Below, piece after piece: positions 28,713 through 37,604 of a stretch of 64,000 nucleotides of DNA (within the stretch, counting starts at the first letter, position 1; each line of letters begins with the position of its first letter). The position numbers and the translations under genes are program-made. Below the pieces are notes generated by a model. It worked only from the letters and a program-made list of their open reading frames with translations, had not been told where the DNA came from and did no database searches. The stretch comes from Micromonospora sp. HM5-17 (lineage in GTDB: Bacteria; Actinomycetota; Actinomycetes; Mycobacteriales; Micromonosporaceae), in the NCBI RefSeq assembly GCF_003762835.1, contig NZ_RJWA01000009.1:1-64000 (forward strand), in the 5' to 3' direction.

Positions 28713-29711
28713 TCACCCGGGCGGAACCGGCCGCACCGCGGTGACCGTACGCCGGTCGGCGGCGACCCGGGTCACCCAGCCGCCGACCCGGCCCAGGGCC
28801 AGCAGCTCATCGGCCCGGGCCGGCAGCGTCACCGGGGTGCCGGCCCGGGGCGGCCAGGCACGGCGGGCCGCCGAGCCCGGCGCCAGCCAGGCCCGCAGCG
28901 CCTCGATCGGCTCTGGGGCGTCGAGCGCGGCGCGGGCCTGACCGAGCGCGGCGAGGAGCGCGTCCAGGGCCGGACCGACCGCGGCGGCGTTGCCGCCACA
29001 CATCGCCGCGATGAGCTCCGGCCGGGTCGCCGCCACTCGGGTGCCGTCCCGGAACGACCCGGCGGCGAGGGTGCCGGCGAGCGGATTGTCGGCGGCGACG
29101 GCGGCCACCGCGGTCGCGAGCAGGTGCGGAACGTGGCTGACCGCCGCCACCGCCCGGTCGTGCTCGGTGGCGGTCGTCGGCACCACCCGGGCGTGCAGGC
29201 CGGTGACCAGCGCGGCCAGCTCCAGCCAGTCCGACACCGAGGTCACCCCCTCCTCAAGGCAGAGCACCCAGGCGCATCCGGTGAAGAGGTTGGCGTCGGC
29301 GGCGCCGAACCCGGAGGTCTCCCGGCCGGCCATCGGATGGCCGCCGACGAAGCGGGCGGGACGGCCGGGGGCGGCGCGTAGCTCCCGTTCGACCAGAGCC
29401 CGGACCGGCTCCTTGACCGACGTGACGTCGGTGAGCAGGCCGGTGTAGCCGGCGTCGCGGACCTCGGCCAGCACCCCGGCCACCGCCGGGAGCGGAACCG
29501 CCACCACCACCAGGTCGGCCCGGGCCACCGCGTCGCCGACCGTCTGGGCCACGTGCCAGCGCTGACCCGGCGGGGCCTGCGCGGCGGCGGTCCGGGCGGT
29601 GGCCCGGGTGGCCGGATCGGCGTCGTAGCCGAGCAGGTGGTGCCCGGTGGCGGCGAGGGCACGCAGCACCGAGCCGCCGATGAGACCGAGTCCGATCACC
29701 GCGACGTTCAC
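28713..29711 (-). CDS. tyrA: Prephenate dehydrogenase
   Basis: A 332-residue TyrA. The NAD-binding motif is VIGLGLIGGSVLRAL, followed by VVAVPLPAVAGVL, LLTDVTSVKEPV, GGHPMAGRETSGF and SHVPHLLATAV, all in family order. It oxidatively decarboxylates prephenate to 4-hydroxyphenylpyruvate for tyrosine synthesis in the cytoplasm. No chorismate mutase domain is fused. I prefer GTG 29711, which begins VNVAVIG; the longer reading is a Pro/Arg-rich extension through the neighbouring gene. It lies 28 bp after the M23 lipoprotein gene on the same strand. Confidence 0.92.
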   Translation of the reverse strand: MNVAVIGLGLIGGSVLRALAATGHHLLGYDADPATRATARTAAAQAPPGQRWHVAQTVGDAVARADLVVVAVPLPAVAGVLAEVRDAGYTGLLTDVTSVKEPVRALVERELRAAPGRPARFVGGHPMAGRETSGFGAADANLFTGCAWVLCLEEGVTSVSDWLELAALVTGLHARVVPTTATEHDRAVAAVSHVPHLLATAVAAVAADNPLAGTLAAGSFRDGTRVAATRPELIAAMCGGNAAAVGPALDALLAALGQARAALDAPEPIEALRAWLAPGSAARRAWPPRAGTPVTLPARADELLALGRVGGWVTRVAADRRTVTAVRPVPPG

Positions 29712-29739
29712 GTCGGTGACTCTCGCACACCCCTGCCGG

Positions 29740-30495
29740 TCACGGCTCGCGCGGGCAGCCGTGCTTCCGGTGCCAGGCCCGGACCGTGGCGGCCGGCGAG
29801 GTGTGTCGCCCCTTCCGCCACGCGTCAAGGAACGTGGCCGGCCAGACGACCCCGCGCCGGATCCACCAGTCACCCGTACGGTGGCACGGGGGCGAGATGC
29901 CGAAGTGCAGGTGGCAGACGTTGTTGGCGTTGCCGGTCTTGCCGACCGTGCCGAGCTGCTGGCCGACCCGGACCCGAACGCCGGGGTCGATGCCGCTGGC
30001 GACGGTGTTCAGGTGGGAGCCGTAGTACCGCACCCCGTCGTCGCCGAGCAGCGACACGGATTTGCCGCCGTTGTTCGGTCCCTGCGGGCCGGACTTGCGG
30101 TAGGTGTCGACCCGGCTCACCTCGAGGATCCGGCCCGACGTCACCGCGACGACCGGAGAGCCGCAGGCGGCGAAGAGGTCGGTCGCCGGGTAGCCCGAGT
30201 GCGTCGGGTGGTAGCCGACGTTGCCGGTCCGGACCGGGAAGGCGTACCGGTGGGTGTCGGGCGTCCGCGAGGGCGAACCGCTCGGGTCGGCCGAGCCGTC
30301 CGGCGTCGGGGCCGGCGGGGATGCCGGGCTGCCGGCGGCGGTCGTGGCCACGGCGGGGTCGGGCCCCTCGAACCGCGGACCCTCGGGCTGCCGCCGCGCA
30401 TCGGCGCACCCGGCGACGAGCGCTGCCACCAGCAGGGCCGCGACCGGTGACGACCCGCGCCGCACCCGGTGCCGCGGGTTTCCTCCCCAGAACAT
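29740..30495 (-). CDS. M23-family peptidase lipoprotein
   Basis: A 251-residue exported lipoprotein with lipobox ALVAGC (Cys at about 30), a Pro/Ser/Asp linker and a LytM/M23 domain: HSGYPATDLFA (metal His and Asp), then RYYGSHL and NVCHLHFGIS. The metal ligand pattern H...D...HxH is complete, so activity on peptidoglycan cross-links is likely. It is co-directional with tyrA. Confidence 0.9.
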   Translation of the reverse strand: MFWGGNPRHRVRRGSSPVAALLVAALVAGCADARRQPEGPRFEGPDPAVATTAAGSPASPPAPTPDGSADPSGSPSRTPDTHRYAFPVRTGNVGYHPTHSGYPATDLFAACGSPVVAVTSGRILEVSRVDTYRKSGPQGPNNGGKSVSLLGDDGVRYYGSHLNTVASGIDPGVRVRVGQQLGTVGKTGNANNVCHLHFGISPPCHRTGDWWIRRGVVWPATFLDAWRKGRHTSPAATVRAWHRKHGCPREP

Positions 30496-30731
30496 CCCGC
30501 CATAGTGGCAGATCGGGCCGTACCCGGTCGGCCCGTCCCGCGCGGCCTGGATTGGCCACGCCCCGTCCGGCCCGGTCCCGGCCGGCGGGTCGACACGGTC
30601 CGGGCGGGACGGGGCGGGTGGGGCGTCCGGCCCGGTAGGCTCCTGGCGAAGCGGCCCGTCGGGCGACGGTGGCCAACGGATGGCGTGGGCGGCGCGTCAC
30701 GGACGCCAGGACGCGCGGGGAGGAGTCGCGG
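30496..30731. other. Intergenic region (236 bp)
   Basis: A GC-rich divergent spacer between the M23 lipoprotein and the small membrane protein. Repeated CGGGC/GCCCG words are present, but no convincing promoter pair or ORF. Confidence 0.3.
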
Positions 30732-31175
30732 ATGTCACCACAGCCGGCGTACCCGACGCCTCACCCCGGCACGCCGCCGCCCGGATTCCCGCCGCCGCGG
30801 GCCGCGGGGGCCTGGCGTCGGCCGGGGTCGACGTACGGCCCGTCCGGTCTCTTCCCGTCCGGACCGCCACCGAGGCCCGCACGGCCGACCTACCGGGAGC
30901 CCCATCCCGTACGGCTCGGCGCGGTCGCCGCGGGCGCGGGCGGAGCGCTGCTCTGGCTGCTGACCTTCGGCCTCCTCGCCCATGACCTGCGCGGCTACCT
31001 GTGGTGGACCCTGCTCGCCGGCACGGTGGCCTGGCTGGTCGCCCTGGTCCTGACCTGGCGCGGCGACCGGGGCGTCGCGGTGGGCGTCGCCACGGTCGTC
31101 GCGGTGGGCTGGACCGTCGCGGCGATCCTGCTGGCGTTGCGCTGGCGCTCGTCCGGCGACTGGCCCCTGTGGTAG
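30732..31175 (+). CDS. Small membrane protein with Pro-rich N-terminus
   Basis: A 147-residue protein of unknown function. Residues 1-60 are Pro/Gly-rich and cytoplasmic-looking. Three hydrophobic helices follow (VAAGAGGALLWLLTFGLLA, WWTLLAGTVAWLVALVLTW, VAVGVATVVAVGWTVAAILL). The ATG at 30732 has GGGGAGGAG upstream. The Pro-rich tail plus short membrane bundle is a common actinobacterial layout, without known activity. Confidence 0.75.
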   Translation: MSPQPAYPTPHPGTPPPGFPPPRAAGAWRRPGSTYGPSGLFPSGPPPRPARPTYREPHPVRLGAVAAGAGGALLWLLTFGLLAHDLRGYLWWTLLAGTVAWLVALVLTWRGDRGVAVGVATVVAVGWTVAAILLALRWRSSGDWPLW

Positions 31176-31257
31176 GAACGCCAACTGTCCGAAATCGGTC
31201 AGATCACGTTCGCGCGTGGGCGTTGGGTGAGTGCTCGACCGCACATCGCAACCGGCC

Positions 31258-31461
31258 TTGACGAACCGCCCGGGACTCGGCACTCTCGGCGTTATGGCCT
31301 GGACACAACATCGGCTCGACCCCGAGCGCAGCCGCCGCCGGTTGCAGCTCCTCGCCGAGCTCGCCGGGGCGAAGTCGGTGCGTGAGCGGGAGCATCCGCG
31401 GCGGGTCCGCGTGGACCGGCTGCGGGAGTTGATTGCCACCCGCCGCCGGCTGGCGAACTGA
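31258..31461 (+). CDS. Small basic protein with leaderless promoter (CDS 31294-31461)
   Basis: The reading frame from ATG 31294 encodes 55 residues, MAWTQHRLDPERSRRRLQLL through RRLAN, rich in Arg and Leu and predicted helical. The feature includes its probable promoter: TTGACG at 31258-31263, 17 bp, then CACTCT at 31281-31286, with the ATG 7 bp later, a typical leaderless spacing. The hairpin CGGGTAG/CTACCCG (31463-31479) directly follows the stop. I recognise no family. The promoter and hairpin make a real small gene plausible. Confidence 0.45.
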   Translation: MTNRPGLGTLGVMAWTQHRLDPERSRRRLQLLAELAGAKSVREREHPRRVRVDRLRELIATRRRLAN

Positions 31462-31623
31462 CCGGGTAGCAGCTACCCGCGGGATTCCCGCCACCTCCTT
31501 CGGGGCGTTGCGTGGGCCGAGGTCGAGGCGACCGGATACCGTCACGCGTAACAGAGGGTCGACGGTGCGAAAACGAGTCGGCTGTGATGTGCGGCTGGTG
31601 GCCGCGGGGTAATTGGGGGGACC

Positions 31624-32142
31624 GTGTCGTACTTCGCTGCGGCCGTGGTGCGCCGCGCGTCCGACTGGACCGCGGCAGAGGTCGATCTCAACGGCGCCCG
31701 CGACATCGACGAGGTGGCGGACCTGCTCCGGGACGTCGACCCGGACGCGGAGATCTCGCTGCTCTTCGTCGAGTCCGATGACGCGTACCTGGCCATCATG
31801 CGTCTGGACGAGGGGGAGGATCTGCGGATCTTCGGCTCCGACTCCGCCTTCGCCGAGGAGTCGCGGCTCGGCGAACTGCTGGTCGGCGACCTGAAGGCGC
31901 CGGCCCTGGCGATCGACGAGATGATCGGGACGGGGGACGGTGCCGCCGACGAGGAGGAGCCGGCGATCGACCCCGACACCGATCCGGTGGGGGACGCCGA
32001 TATCCTGGCCGACCTCGGCATCCCCGCCCGTCGGCTGCTCGCGCTCTGCTCGCGCGAGGGGATGATGCCGGCCGACGTCACCGCCGAGGTGTGCCAGGTG
32101 CTGGGCTGCGCCAACGAGGTCGAGGAACTCCGCGAGGCGTGA
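31624..32142 (+). CDS. tRNA adenosine deaminase-associated protein
   Basis: A 172-residue, acidic, cytoplasmic protein of the actinobacterial family found directly upstream of tadA. It shows SYFAAAVVRRASDWTAAEVD, VDPDAEISLLFVESDDAYL and a C-terminal LGIPARRLLALCSREGMMPADV. The GTG at 31624 follows GGGGGG, and its stop overlaps the tadA start (GTGA). The biochemical role is unknown; co-translation suggests it helps TadA. Confidence 0.9.
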   Translation: MSYFAAAVVRRASDWTAAEVDLNGARDIDEVADLLRDVDPDAEISLLFVESDDAYLAIMRLDEGEDLRIFGSDSAFAEESRLGELLVGDLKAPALAIDEMIGTGDGAADEEEPAIDPDTDPVGDADILADLGIPARRLLALCSREGMMPADVTAEVCQVLGCANEVEELREA

Positions 32143-32762
32143 CGGGCCGGCGGCAGCGGCACGAGGCGTGGATGCGGCGGGCCCTGGAGGTTTCCGCCAC
32201 CGTGCCGGCCGGCCCGCCCGGTACGGCCGGCGAGGCGCACCCGGCGAGGCCGAGGACGACGGCGGCGGAGCCGGGCCGGGTGGTCGGTCCGCCGGACGGG
32301 GCCGCGGCCGGCCGTCGCGAGATGGCGGGCGAAGAGGGCGGCCCGCGGCAGACGGCGGCCCGGCTCGAACGTGTAGCGGCCGAGGACGTCCCGGTCGGGG
32401 CCGTGGTCTACGGCCCGGACGGGACGGAACTCGCCACCGCCCGCAACGAGCGGGAACTCCGCGGGGACCCGACGGCCCACGCCGAGATCCTGGCGCTGCG
32501 CCGGGCCGCCTCGGTGGTGGGCGAGTGGCGGCTGACCGGCTGCACCCTGGTCGTGACCCTGGAGCCGTGCACCATGTGCGCCGGAGCGGTGGTGCTCGCC
32601 CGGATCTCGACCCTGGTCTTCGGCGCCTGGGAGCCGAAGACCGGCGCGGTCGGGTCGCTGTGGGACGTGGTACGCGACCCTCGGCTCAACCACCGTCCCG
32701 AGGTGTACGGCGGGGTGCTGGAGGACGAGTGCGCCGCCGCCCTCCGGGCCTTCTTCCGCTGA
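32139..32762 (+). CDS. tadA: tRNA adenosine(34) deaminase with long internal linker
   Basis: A 207-residue TadA, which converts A34 to inosine in tRNA-Arg(ACG) using zinc. Catalytic HAE is at 114-116 and PCTMC at 143-147, with DVPVGAVVYG and the RxARNE-like ATARNERE present. Canonical TadA runs directly from the first helix (RRQRHEAWMRRALEVSA) into E-x-PVGAVV. Here about 55 residues of Pro/Gly/Ala-rich sequence (21-77) separate them, making the protein larger than the usual 150-170. No stop or frameshift is seen. GTG 32139 overlaps the preceding stop. Confidence 0.93.
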   Translation: MTGRRQRHEAWMRRALEVSATVPAGPPGTAGEAHPARPRTTAAEPGRVVGPPDGAAAGRREMAGEEGGPRQTAARLERVAAEDVPVGAVVYGPDGTELATARNERELRGDPTAHAEILALRRAASVVGEWRLTGCTLVVTLEPCTMCAGAVVLARISTLVFGAWEPKTGAVGSLWDVVRDPRLNHRPEVYGGVLEDECAAALRAFFR

Positions 32763-32796
32763 CCGCCAACCGGCCCAGACCGTCCCCGTGTCGTGG

Positions 32797-32838
32797 TTGT
32801 CCACATGGGTTGTGGATAACTTTCGTGGCTGTGGACAA
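32797..32838. promoter_or_regulatory. Cluster of three DnaA boxes
   Basis: TTGTCCACA at 32797-32805 (plus), TTATCCACA on the minus strand at 32811-32819, and TTGTCCACA on the minus strand at 32830-32838. All three match the DnaA box consensus, one matching the classical TTATCCACA exactly. The first and third form a perfect inverted pair (GTTGTCCACA/TGTGGACAAC). There is no dnaA or dnaN nearby, so this is probably not oriC. It could titrate or reactivate DnaA, or the pairing could act as a terminator after tadA. Confidence 0.6.
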
Positions 32839-32866
32839 CTCCACGGCGGTGTCCCAGCCGTCCGAC

Positions 32867-34159
32867 CTAGCCCACCCCGACCGTCGCGCCGGGACTCGAC
32901 CGCGGAACGGCCGGTCCGGTCTCCGGTCGGCCCGTGACGCCCGGCCCGCTGCCCGGTCGGGCCGCGACGGCCGATGCGCTGTCGGGTCGGGCCGCGACGG
33001 CCGGCAGCTCCACCGTCACCGCCAGGCCGCCACCCTCCCGGGGCTCGGCCCGCACCGCGCCGCCGTGGGCGGTGGCGACCGCCCGTACGATCGACAACCC
33101 GAGGCCGAAGCCGCGCTCGCCGGCGACCCGGTCCCGCCGGAGCCGGCGGAACGGCTGGAACAGCGTCTCGACCTCGTACCCCGGCACCACCGGCCCCGTG
33201 TTGATCACCGTCAGCCGGGCCCAGCCGTCCACGGTGTCGGTGTCGATCCAGACCTCGCCGCCGCTCGGGAGGTTGTGCCGGACCGCGTTCTCCACCAGGT
33301 TCTGGGTCAACCGCTCGAGCAGGACCGGGTCACCCGCGGTCGGTGCCGGTGCCAACCGCCGGTGGATCGGCAGGTTCGAGGTGCCGGCGGCCTGGTCGGC
33401 CACGTACGCGGCGACCTCGGCGAGGTCGATCCGGGTACGGTCGACGACCCGCTGTTCCGAGTCGGCGAGGGTGAGCAGCCCGTCGATGAGCCGTTCGTGA
33501 CGTTCGTTGATCGCCAGCAGCGTCTCGCCGAGCTGACGCAACTCGGCCGGGGCGTCCGGGCGGGTGATCGCGAGCTCCAGGAGTGACCGGTTCAGCGCCA
33601 GCGGCGTACGCAGCTCGTGCGACGCGTTGGCGACGAACCGCCGCTGCCCGTCGAAGGACCGGTCCAGCCGCTCCAGCATCAGGTCGAAGGTGTCGGCCAG
33701 CTCCTTGACCTCGTCCCGGGGACCCTGGAGGGCGATCCGCTCGTGCAGCCCGTACCCGACACCCCCGGCCCCGGCGATCCGCCGCGCGGTGCCGGTGATC
33801 TGGTGGAGCGGCTGGAGCGCCCGGCCGGCGATCAGCCAGCTGAAGGCGACGGCGGTCACCGACACCACGGCCAGGGCGATCCCGCCCTGGGTGAGGAGCG
33901 ATTCCAGGGCGTTCTGTCGGGCCTCGTCCTGGACCTGCCTGGCGTAGACCCGCAGCCGTTCGGCGTCGTCCGCGGTGAGGAACTGGTTGACCTGCACGTC
34001 GGGCACCTGCGACCTCAGCTCGCTCACCTTGACGCCGAACGCGGTCGACATCCGCTGCTCGACCAGCACGTACGTCACGCCGAGCAGGACCATCCCGGCG
34101 AGCAGCAGGAGCCCGCCGTAGACGAATGTCAGGCGGGCCCGGATCGTCAGCCTCTTCAT
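32867..34159 (-). CDS. Two-component sensor histidine kinase
   Basis: A 430-residue HK. Two membrane helices (about 10-32 and 95-115) flank a 60-residue outside sensor. A HAMP region follows, then the phosphoacceptor ANASHELRTPL (His at about 183), the N-box NLVENAVRHN and the G-boxes GFGLGLSIV. The last 35 residues are a low-complexity Arg/Pro/Gly tail. The ATG at 34159 overlaps the regulator's stop (ATGA). It is paired with the response regulator and next to a divergent efflux set, so it probably controls that. Confidence 0.92.
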   Translation of the reverse strand: MKRLTIRARLTFVYGGLLLLAGMVLLGVTYVLVEQRMSTAFGVKVSELRSQVPDVQVNQFLTADDAERLRVYARQVQDEARQNALESLLTQGGIALAVVSVTAVAFSWLIAGRALQPLHQITGTARRIAGAGGVGYGLHERIALQGPRDEVKELADTFDLMLERLDRSFDGQRRFVANASHELRTPLALNRSLLELAITRPDAPAELRQLGETLLAINERHERLIDGLLTLADSEQRVVDRTRIDLAEVAAYVADQAAGTSNLPIHRRLAPAPTAGDPVLLERLTQNLVENAVRHNLPSGGEVWIDTDTVDGWARLTVINTGPVVPGYEVETLFQPFRRLRRDRVAGERGFGLGLSIVRAVATAHGGAVRAEPREGGGLAVTVELPAVAARPDSASAVAARPGSGPGVTGRPETGPAVPRSSPGATVGVG

Positions 34160-34821
34160 CGGATCTGATACCCCACTCCCGGCACCGTCTCCACGACCTG
34201 CGGGTCGCCGAGCTTGCGGCGCAGCTTCATCACGGTCACCCGGACCACGTTCGTGAACGGGTCGATGTGTTCGTCCCAGGCCCGCTCCAGCAGTTCCTCG
34301 GCGGAGACCACCGCTCCGCCGGCCCGCATCAGCTCGGCCAGCACCGCGAACTCCTTGCGGGAGAGCGCGATGTACCGGCCGTCGCGGTAGACCTCGTGCC
34401 GGGCCGGGTCGAGCACGATGCCGGCCCGGGTCAGCTTCGGCGGCGTCGCCGGCCGGGCCCGGCGGAGCAGGGCGTGGACCCGGGCGGAGAGCTCCACCAG
34501 CGCGAACGGCTTGCTCAGGTAGTCGTCGGCGCCGAGGGCCAGTCCGGCGACCCGGTCCCGGACCGCGGCGGCGGCGGTGAGCATGAGGACCCGGGTCTCG
34601 CCTCCGGCGTCGACGATCGCCCGGCACACGTCGTCGCCGTGCACCACCGGCAGGTCCCGGTCGAGCACCACCACGTCGTAGTCGTTGACGCCGAGGCGCT
34701 CCAGGGCGGCGTCGCCGTCGTACGCAACATCCACCGCGAACGCCTCCCGTCGCAACCACTCGGCGACCGCGTCCGCCAGCAGTTTCTCGTCCTCGACCAC
34801 CAGCACCCGCATGTCCCCCAT
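34156..34821 (-). CDS. OmpR-family response regulator
   Basis: A 221-residue regulator. The receiver has the acidic pair EDE, phosphoacceptor Asp in VVLDRDLP (residue about 55), Thr in LMLTA and Lys in LSKPF. The winged-helix DNA-binding domain ends with VRVTVMKLRRKLGDPQVVETVPGVGYQIR-type sequence. The start is ambiguous between ATG 34821 and ATG 34812. Translation is coupled to the kinase. Confidence 0.92.
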   Translation of the reverse strand: MGDMRVLVVEDEKLLADAVAEWLRREAFAVDVAYDGDAALERLGVNDYDVVVLDRDLPVVHGDDVCRAIVDAGGETRVLMLTAAAAVRDRVAGLALGADDYLSKPFALVELSARVHALLRRARPATPPKLTRAGIVLDPARHEVYRDGRYIALSRKEFAVLAELMRAGGAVVSAEELLERAWDEHIDPFTNVVRVTVMKLRRKLGDPQVVETVPGVGYQIR

Positions 34822-34867
34822 GGTGCATCGCCCGCCGATAACACCTCCGTAAACGGCCAGCACAGCC

Positions 34868-34957
34868 CGGCTGGCGAGCCAGCGAGGCCGAGGAGGACCG
34901 GCGCGGGACCGCGAGCCGGGCTGGCGAGGCCGAGGAGCACGGGCGGGGCCGCGGCCG
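34868..34957. repeat. Imperfect tandem repeat upstream of response regulator
   Basis: Two near copies of a roughly 40-50-bp unit containing GGCTGGCGAG, GCCGAGGAG and a C/G-rich tail lie at about 34868-34917 and 34918-34957. They sit in the non-coding space between the divergent regulator and lipoprotein genes. Function unknown; they may be a decayed duplication or a family-specific intergenic repeat. Confidence 0.4.
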
Positions 34958-35074
34958 CCAGGGGCCGGATAACCGCGGCATAAACGTTCGCGGTTACGCC
35001 CCGGATACGGCCGCTGGTTTCGACTTGCCCGTATCGGCCGGCGATCGGCGCCGGCCGACGGAAGGAGTGGTGAC

Positions 35075-35605
35075 ATGCGCCGACGATTCGGCAGCCTGCT
35101 GGCGCTCCCTCTGCTCCTCGGTCCGGTGCTCGCCGGCTGCGCCGGCTCCGAGCAGAGACCCGGGGTCGCCACCGCCGGAGGTGGCGCGGCCGCCTCGCCC
35201 ACGGTGAGCGCGGCGGCGGTCAGCGACGAGGACCGGCAGCGGGAGTTCGCCCGATGCATGCGGGAGAACGGGGTCGACATGCCCGACCCGGAACCGGGCG
35301 GGGTGCGGATCCGGCTCGGTAGGGACATCGACCCGGAGAAGGCGCGGGCGGCCATGGAGAAGTGCCGCCACCTGCTGCCCAACGGCGGCGAGAGGCTGAA
35401 GCTGGGCCCGGAGCAGATCGAGCAGTTGCGCGAGATGGCGGCGTGCATGCGGGAGAACGGGGTGCCCGGCTTCCCGGACCCCGGCGCCGACGGCAGCCTG
35501 GACCTCAAGGCGGCCGACCTGAAACTGGACGACCCGACGGTGCAGGCCGCGCTGGAGAAGTGCCGCAGGAACGGGCCGGTGGTGTTCAGGGGCGGTGGCA
35601 GGTGA
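35075..35605 (+). CDS. Small lipoprotein with duplicated CMRENG motif
   Basis: A 176-residue exported lipoprotein with lipobox VLAGC. Two copies of a motif follow: [19 protein letters not shown] and [19 protein letters not shown], each followed by a Cys-containing helix ([16 protein letters not shown]). The four Cys could form two disulfides. The stop overlaps the GTG of the next gene, so it is co-expressed with the efflux adaptor. It may be a periplasm-side partner or sensor for that system (inference). Confidence 0.85.
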   Translation: MRRRFGSLLALPLLLGPVLAGCAGSEQRPGVATAGGGAAASPTVSAAAVSDEDRQREFARCMRENGVDMPDPEPGGVRIRLGRDIDPEKARAAMEKCRHLLPNGGERLKLGPEQIEQLREMAACMRENGVPGFPDPGADGSLDLKAADLKLDDPTVQAALEKCRRNGPVVFRGGGR

Positions 35606-36810
35606 CGGCCGGAGACACCATGGCAACCGACGGTTCGGCGCCGGCCCGGGCGACCGGAGTGACGACGGACGCTGCCGAGATCCCCGGCCGGTCGGAGGCG
35701 GCCGCGCCGGTCGGTACCGACCCGGTCCGCCGTCGCCGCCGGCGGGGCCGTACCCGGATGGTGGCCGTCGCGACCACCGCCGTCCTGGCGGCGGGGGCGG
35801 CCGGGGCCGCGGCCGTCATCGGGTTCGGCGGCGACAACGGGGGTACGGCGACCGCGAGTCCCCTACCTCCGGCGACGGCCCAGATCACCCGCCAGACCCT
35901 GGTCGACGTCGAGAGCGTCGACGGGGAACTCGGGTTCGGCGAGACCCATACCACCGTGGCGCGGGTGGCCGGGACCGTCACCGCGCTGGCCGACACCGGC
36001 AGCCGGGTCAGCCGGGGCAAGCCGTTGTACGCGATCGACGACAACCCGGTCGTGCTCCTGTACGGCAGCCTGCCGGCGTACCGGACGCTGCGGCCGGGCG
36101 TCACCGGCAACGACGTCAAGCAGTTCGAGCGCAACCTCGCCAAGCTCGGGTACGACGGCTTCACCGTCGACGACGAGTACACCTCGGCCACGGCCGAGGC
36201 GGTCGAGGAGTGGCAGGAGGACCTCGGCCTTGCCGAGACCGGCCGGGTGGAACTGGGCCAGGTCGTCTACGCCCCCGGGGAGATCCGGGTGGAGAGCCAC
36301 GAGACGGCGGTCGGCGACGTCGTCCAGCCGGGCGGCGCGGTGCTGAGCTACACCGGGACGGAACGGCTGGTGACCGTCTCGCTGGACGTGGACGACCAGC
36401 GGTTGGCGAAGAAGGGCGCCGCGGTGACGATCACCCTGCCGGACGGCAGGGACGTCGCCGGAAAGATCGAACGCCTGGAGACGGTGATCGAGACCGGGGC
36501 CGGAGGCAACGGCCAGGACGAGCCGGAAACCGTGATCGAGGTGACGATCGCGGCCCGCGACCCGAAGGAGCTGGCCGGCTTCGACCAGGCCTCGGTCGAC
36601 GTGACCTTCACCGCCGCCGAGCGGAAGGACGTGCTCACCGTCCCGGTCGCCGCGCTGCTCGCCCTCGCCGAGGGCGGGTACGGCGTCGAACTGGTGGAGG
36701 GGAACACGACCCGGATCGTGGCGGTGCGGACCGGGCTGTTCGCCTCGGGCCGGGTGGAGATCTCCGGCGACGGGCTGGTCGAGGGGGCGACCGTGGGGAT
36801 GCCGACATGA
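35602..36810 (+). CDS. Efflux periplasmic-adaptor-like protein with peptidoglycan-binding domain
   Basis: A 402-residue membrane-fusion-type protein. A basic segment [10 protein letters not shown] and one helix (about 50-75) anchor it. A lipoyl/barrel-like region follows ([36 protein letters not shown]), then an inserted PG_binding_1-type domain ([22 protein letters not shown]) and a C-terminal β-barrel ([20 protein letters not shown]). Actinobacteria use such adaptors with MacB-type ABC systems. Start: GTG 35602 (overlap) or ATG 35620 (with GGAGA upstream). It overlaps the ATPase gene by 4 bp. Confidence 0.87.
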   Translation: MTAGDTMATDGSAPARATGVTTDAAEIPGRSEAAAPVGTDPVRRRRRRGRTRMVAVATTAVLAAGAAGAAAVIGFGGDNGGTATASPLPPATAQITRQTLVDVESVDGELGFGETHTTVARVAGTVTALADTGSRVSRGKPLYAIDDNPVVLLYGSLPAYRTLRPGVTGNDVKQFERNLAKLGYDGFTVDDEYTSATAEAVEEWQEDLGLAETGRVELGQVVYAPGEIRVESHETAVGDVVQPGGAVLSYTGTERLVTVSLDVDDQRLAKKGAAVTITLPDGRDVAGKIERLETVIETGAGGNGQDEPETVIEVTIAARDPKELAGFDQASVDVTFTAAERKDVLTVPVAALLALAEGGYGVELVEGNTTRIVAVRTGLFASGRVEISGDGLVEGATVGMPT

Positions 36811-37604
36811 GCGGGGAGACGGTCGGCGCGGACCGGGTCGGAGGCGACGAGATCGTCGTCCTCGACGGGGTGACCAAGGTCTACCCGGGCGGGGTGACCG
36901 CCCTCGCCGGGGTCTCGCTGACGATCCGGACGGGTGAGCTGGTGGCGATCGTCGGAGCCTCCGGTTCCGGGAAGTCTACGCTGCTGCACCTGATCGGCAC
37001 CCTCGACCGGCCGTCGAGCGGTCGGGTGCACGTCGCCGGGTACGACGTGGCGAGGCTCACCGACCGTCAGTTGTCCGCGCTCAGGGCCTCGCGGATCGGC
37101 TTCGTGTTCCAGCAGTTCCACCTCGCCCCCGGAGTACCGGTGCTGGACAACGTGGCGGACGGGCTGCTCTACACGGGCGTACCGCTGCGGCAGCGGAGGC
37201 GGCGGGCGGAGGCCGCGCTGGTCCGGGTTGGCCTGGGGCACCGGCTCGACCACCGGCCGCACGAACTCTCCGGCGGGGAGCGGCAGCGGGTGGCGGTCGC
37301 CCGGGCCGTGGTCGGGAATCCGCCGCTGCTGCTGGCCGACGAGCCGACCGGCAACCTCGACTCCACCTCCGGGGCGGGAGTCCTGGCACTGTTGCGCGAG
37401 CTGCACGCGGCCGGCACCACGGTCGTGGTGATCACCCACGATCGGGAGATCGCGGCGAGCCTACCCCGTCAGATCCAGGTCCGCGACGGCCTGGTGGTGG
37501 CGGACAGCGCGGCCGGGCCTGCGGCGCCGGGCAGCCCGGGGACCGGCGCCACGGTGCCGTCCGGCGGGCTGGCGGCCGTCGGACCGGTCGGGAGGGGACG
37601 CTGA
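36807..37604 (+). CDS. ABC transporter ATPase, MacB/LolD type
   Basis: A 265-residue ATPase: Walker [11 protein letters not shown]-loop FVFQQFHL, signature LSGGERQR, Walker [13 protein letters not shown] and H-loop ITHD. The order and length match the MacB/LolD subgroup, followed by a 40-residue Gly/Pro tail. ATG 36807 overlaps the adaptor stop. It powers the mechanotransmission permease encoded next. Confidence 0.93.
   Translation: MSGETVGADRVGGDEIVVLDGVTKVYPGGVTALAGVSLTIRTGELVAIVGASGSGKSTLLHLIGTLDRPSSGRVHVAGYDVARLTDRQLSALRASRIGFVFQQFHLAPGVPVLDNVADGLLYTGVPLRQRRRRAEAALVRVGLGHRLDHRPHELSGGERQRVAVARAVVGNPPLLLADEPTGNLDSTSGAGVLALLRELHAAGTTVVVITHDREIAASLPRQIQVRDGLVVADSAAGPAAPGSPGTGATVPSGGLAAVGPVGRGR

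Noticed and set aside
32797-32838. oriC
   Set aside because: Only three boxes, no dnaA/dnaN or AT-rich unwinding tract nearby.
34822-35074. Extra gene between response regulator and lipoprotein
   Set aside because: Open frames here have no start with a ribosome site and consist of the GC-rich repeat.
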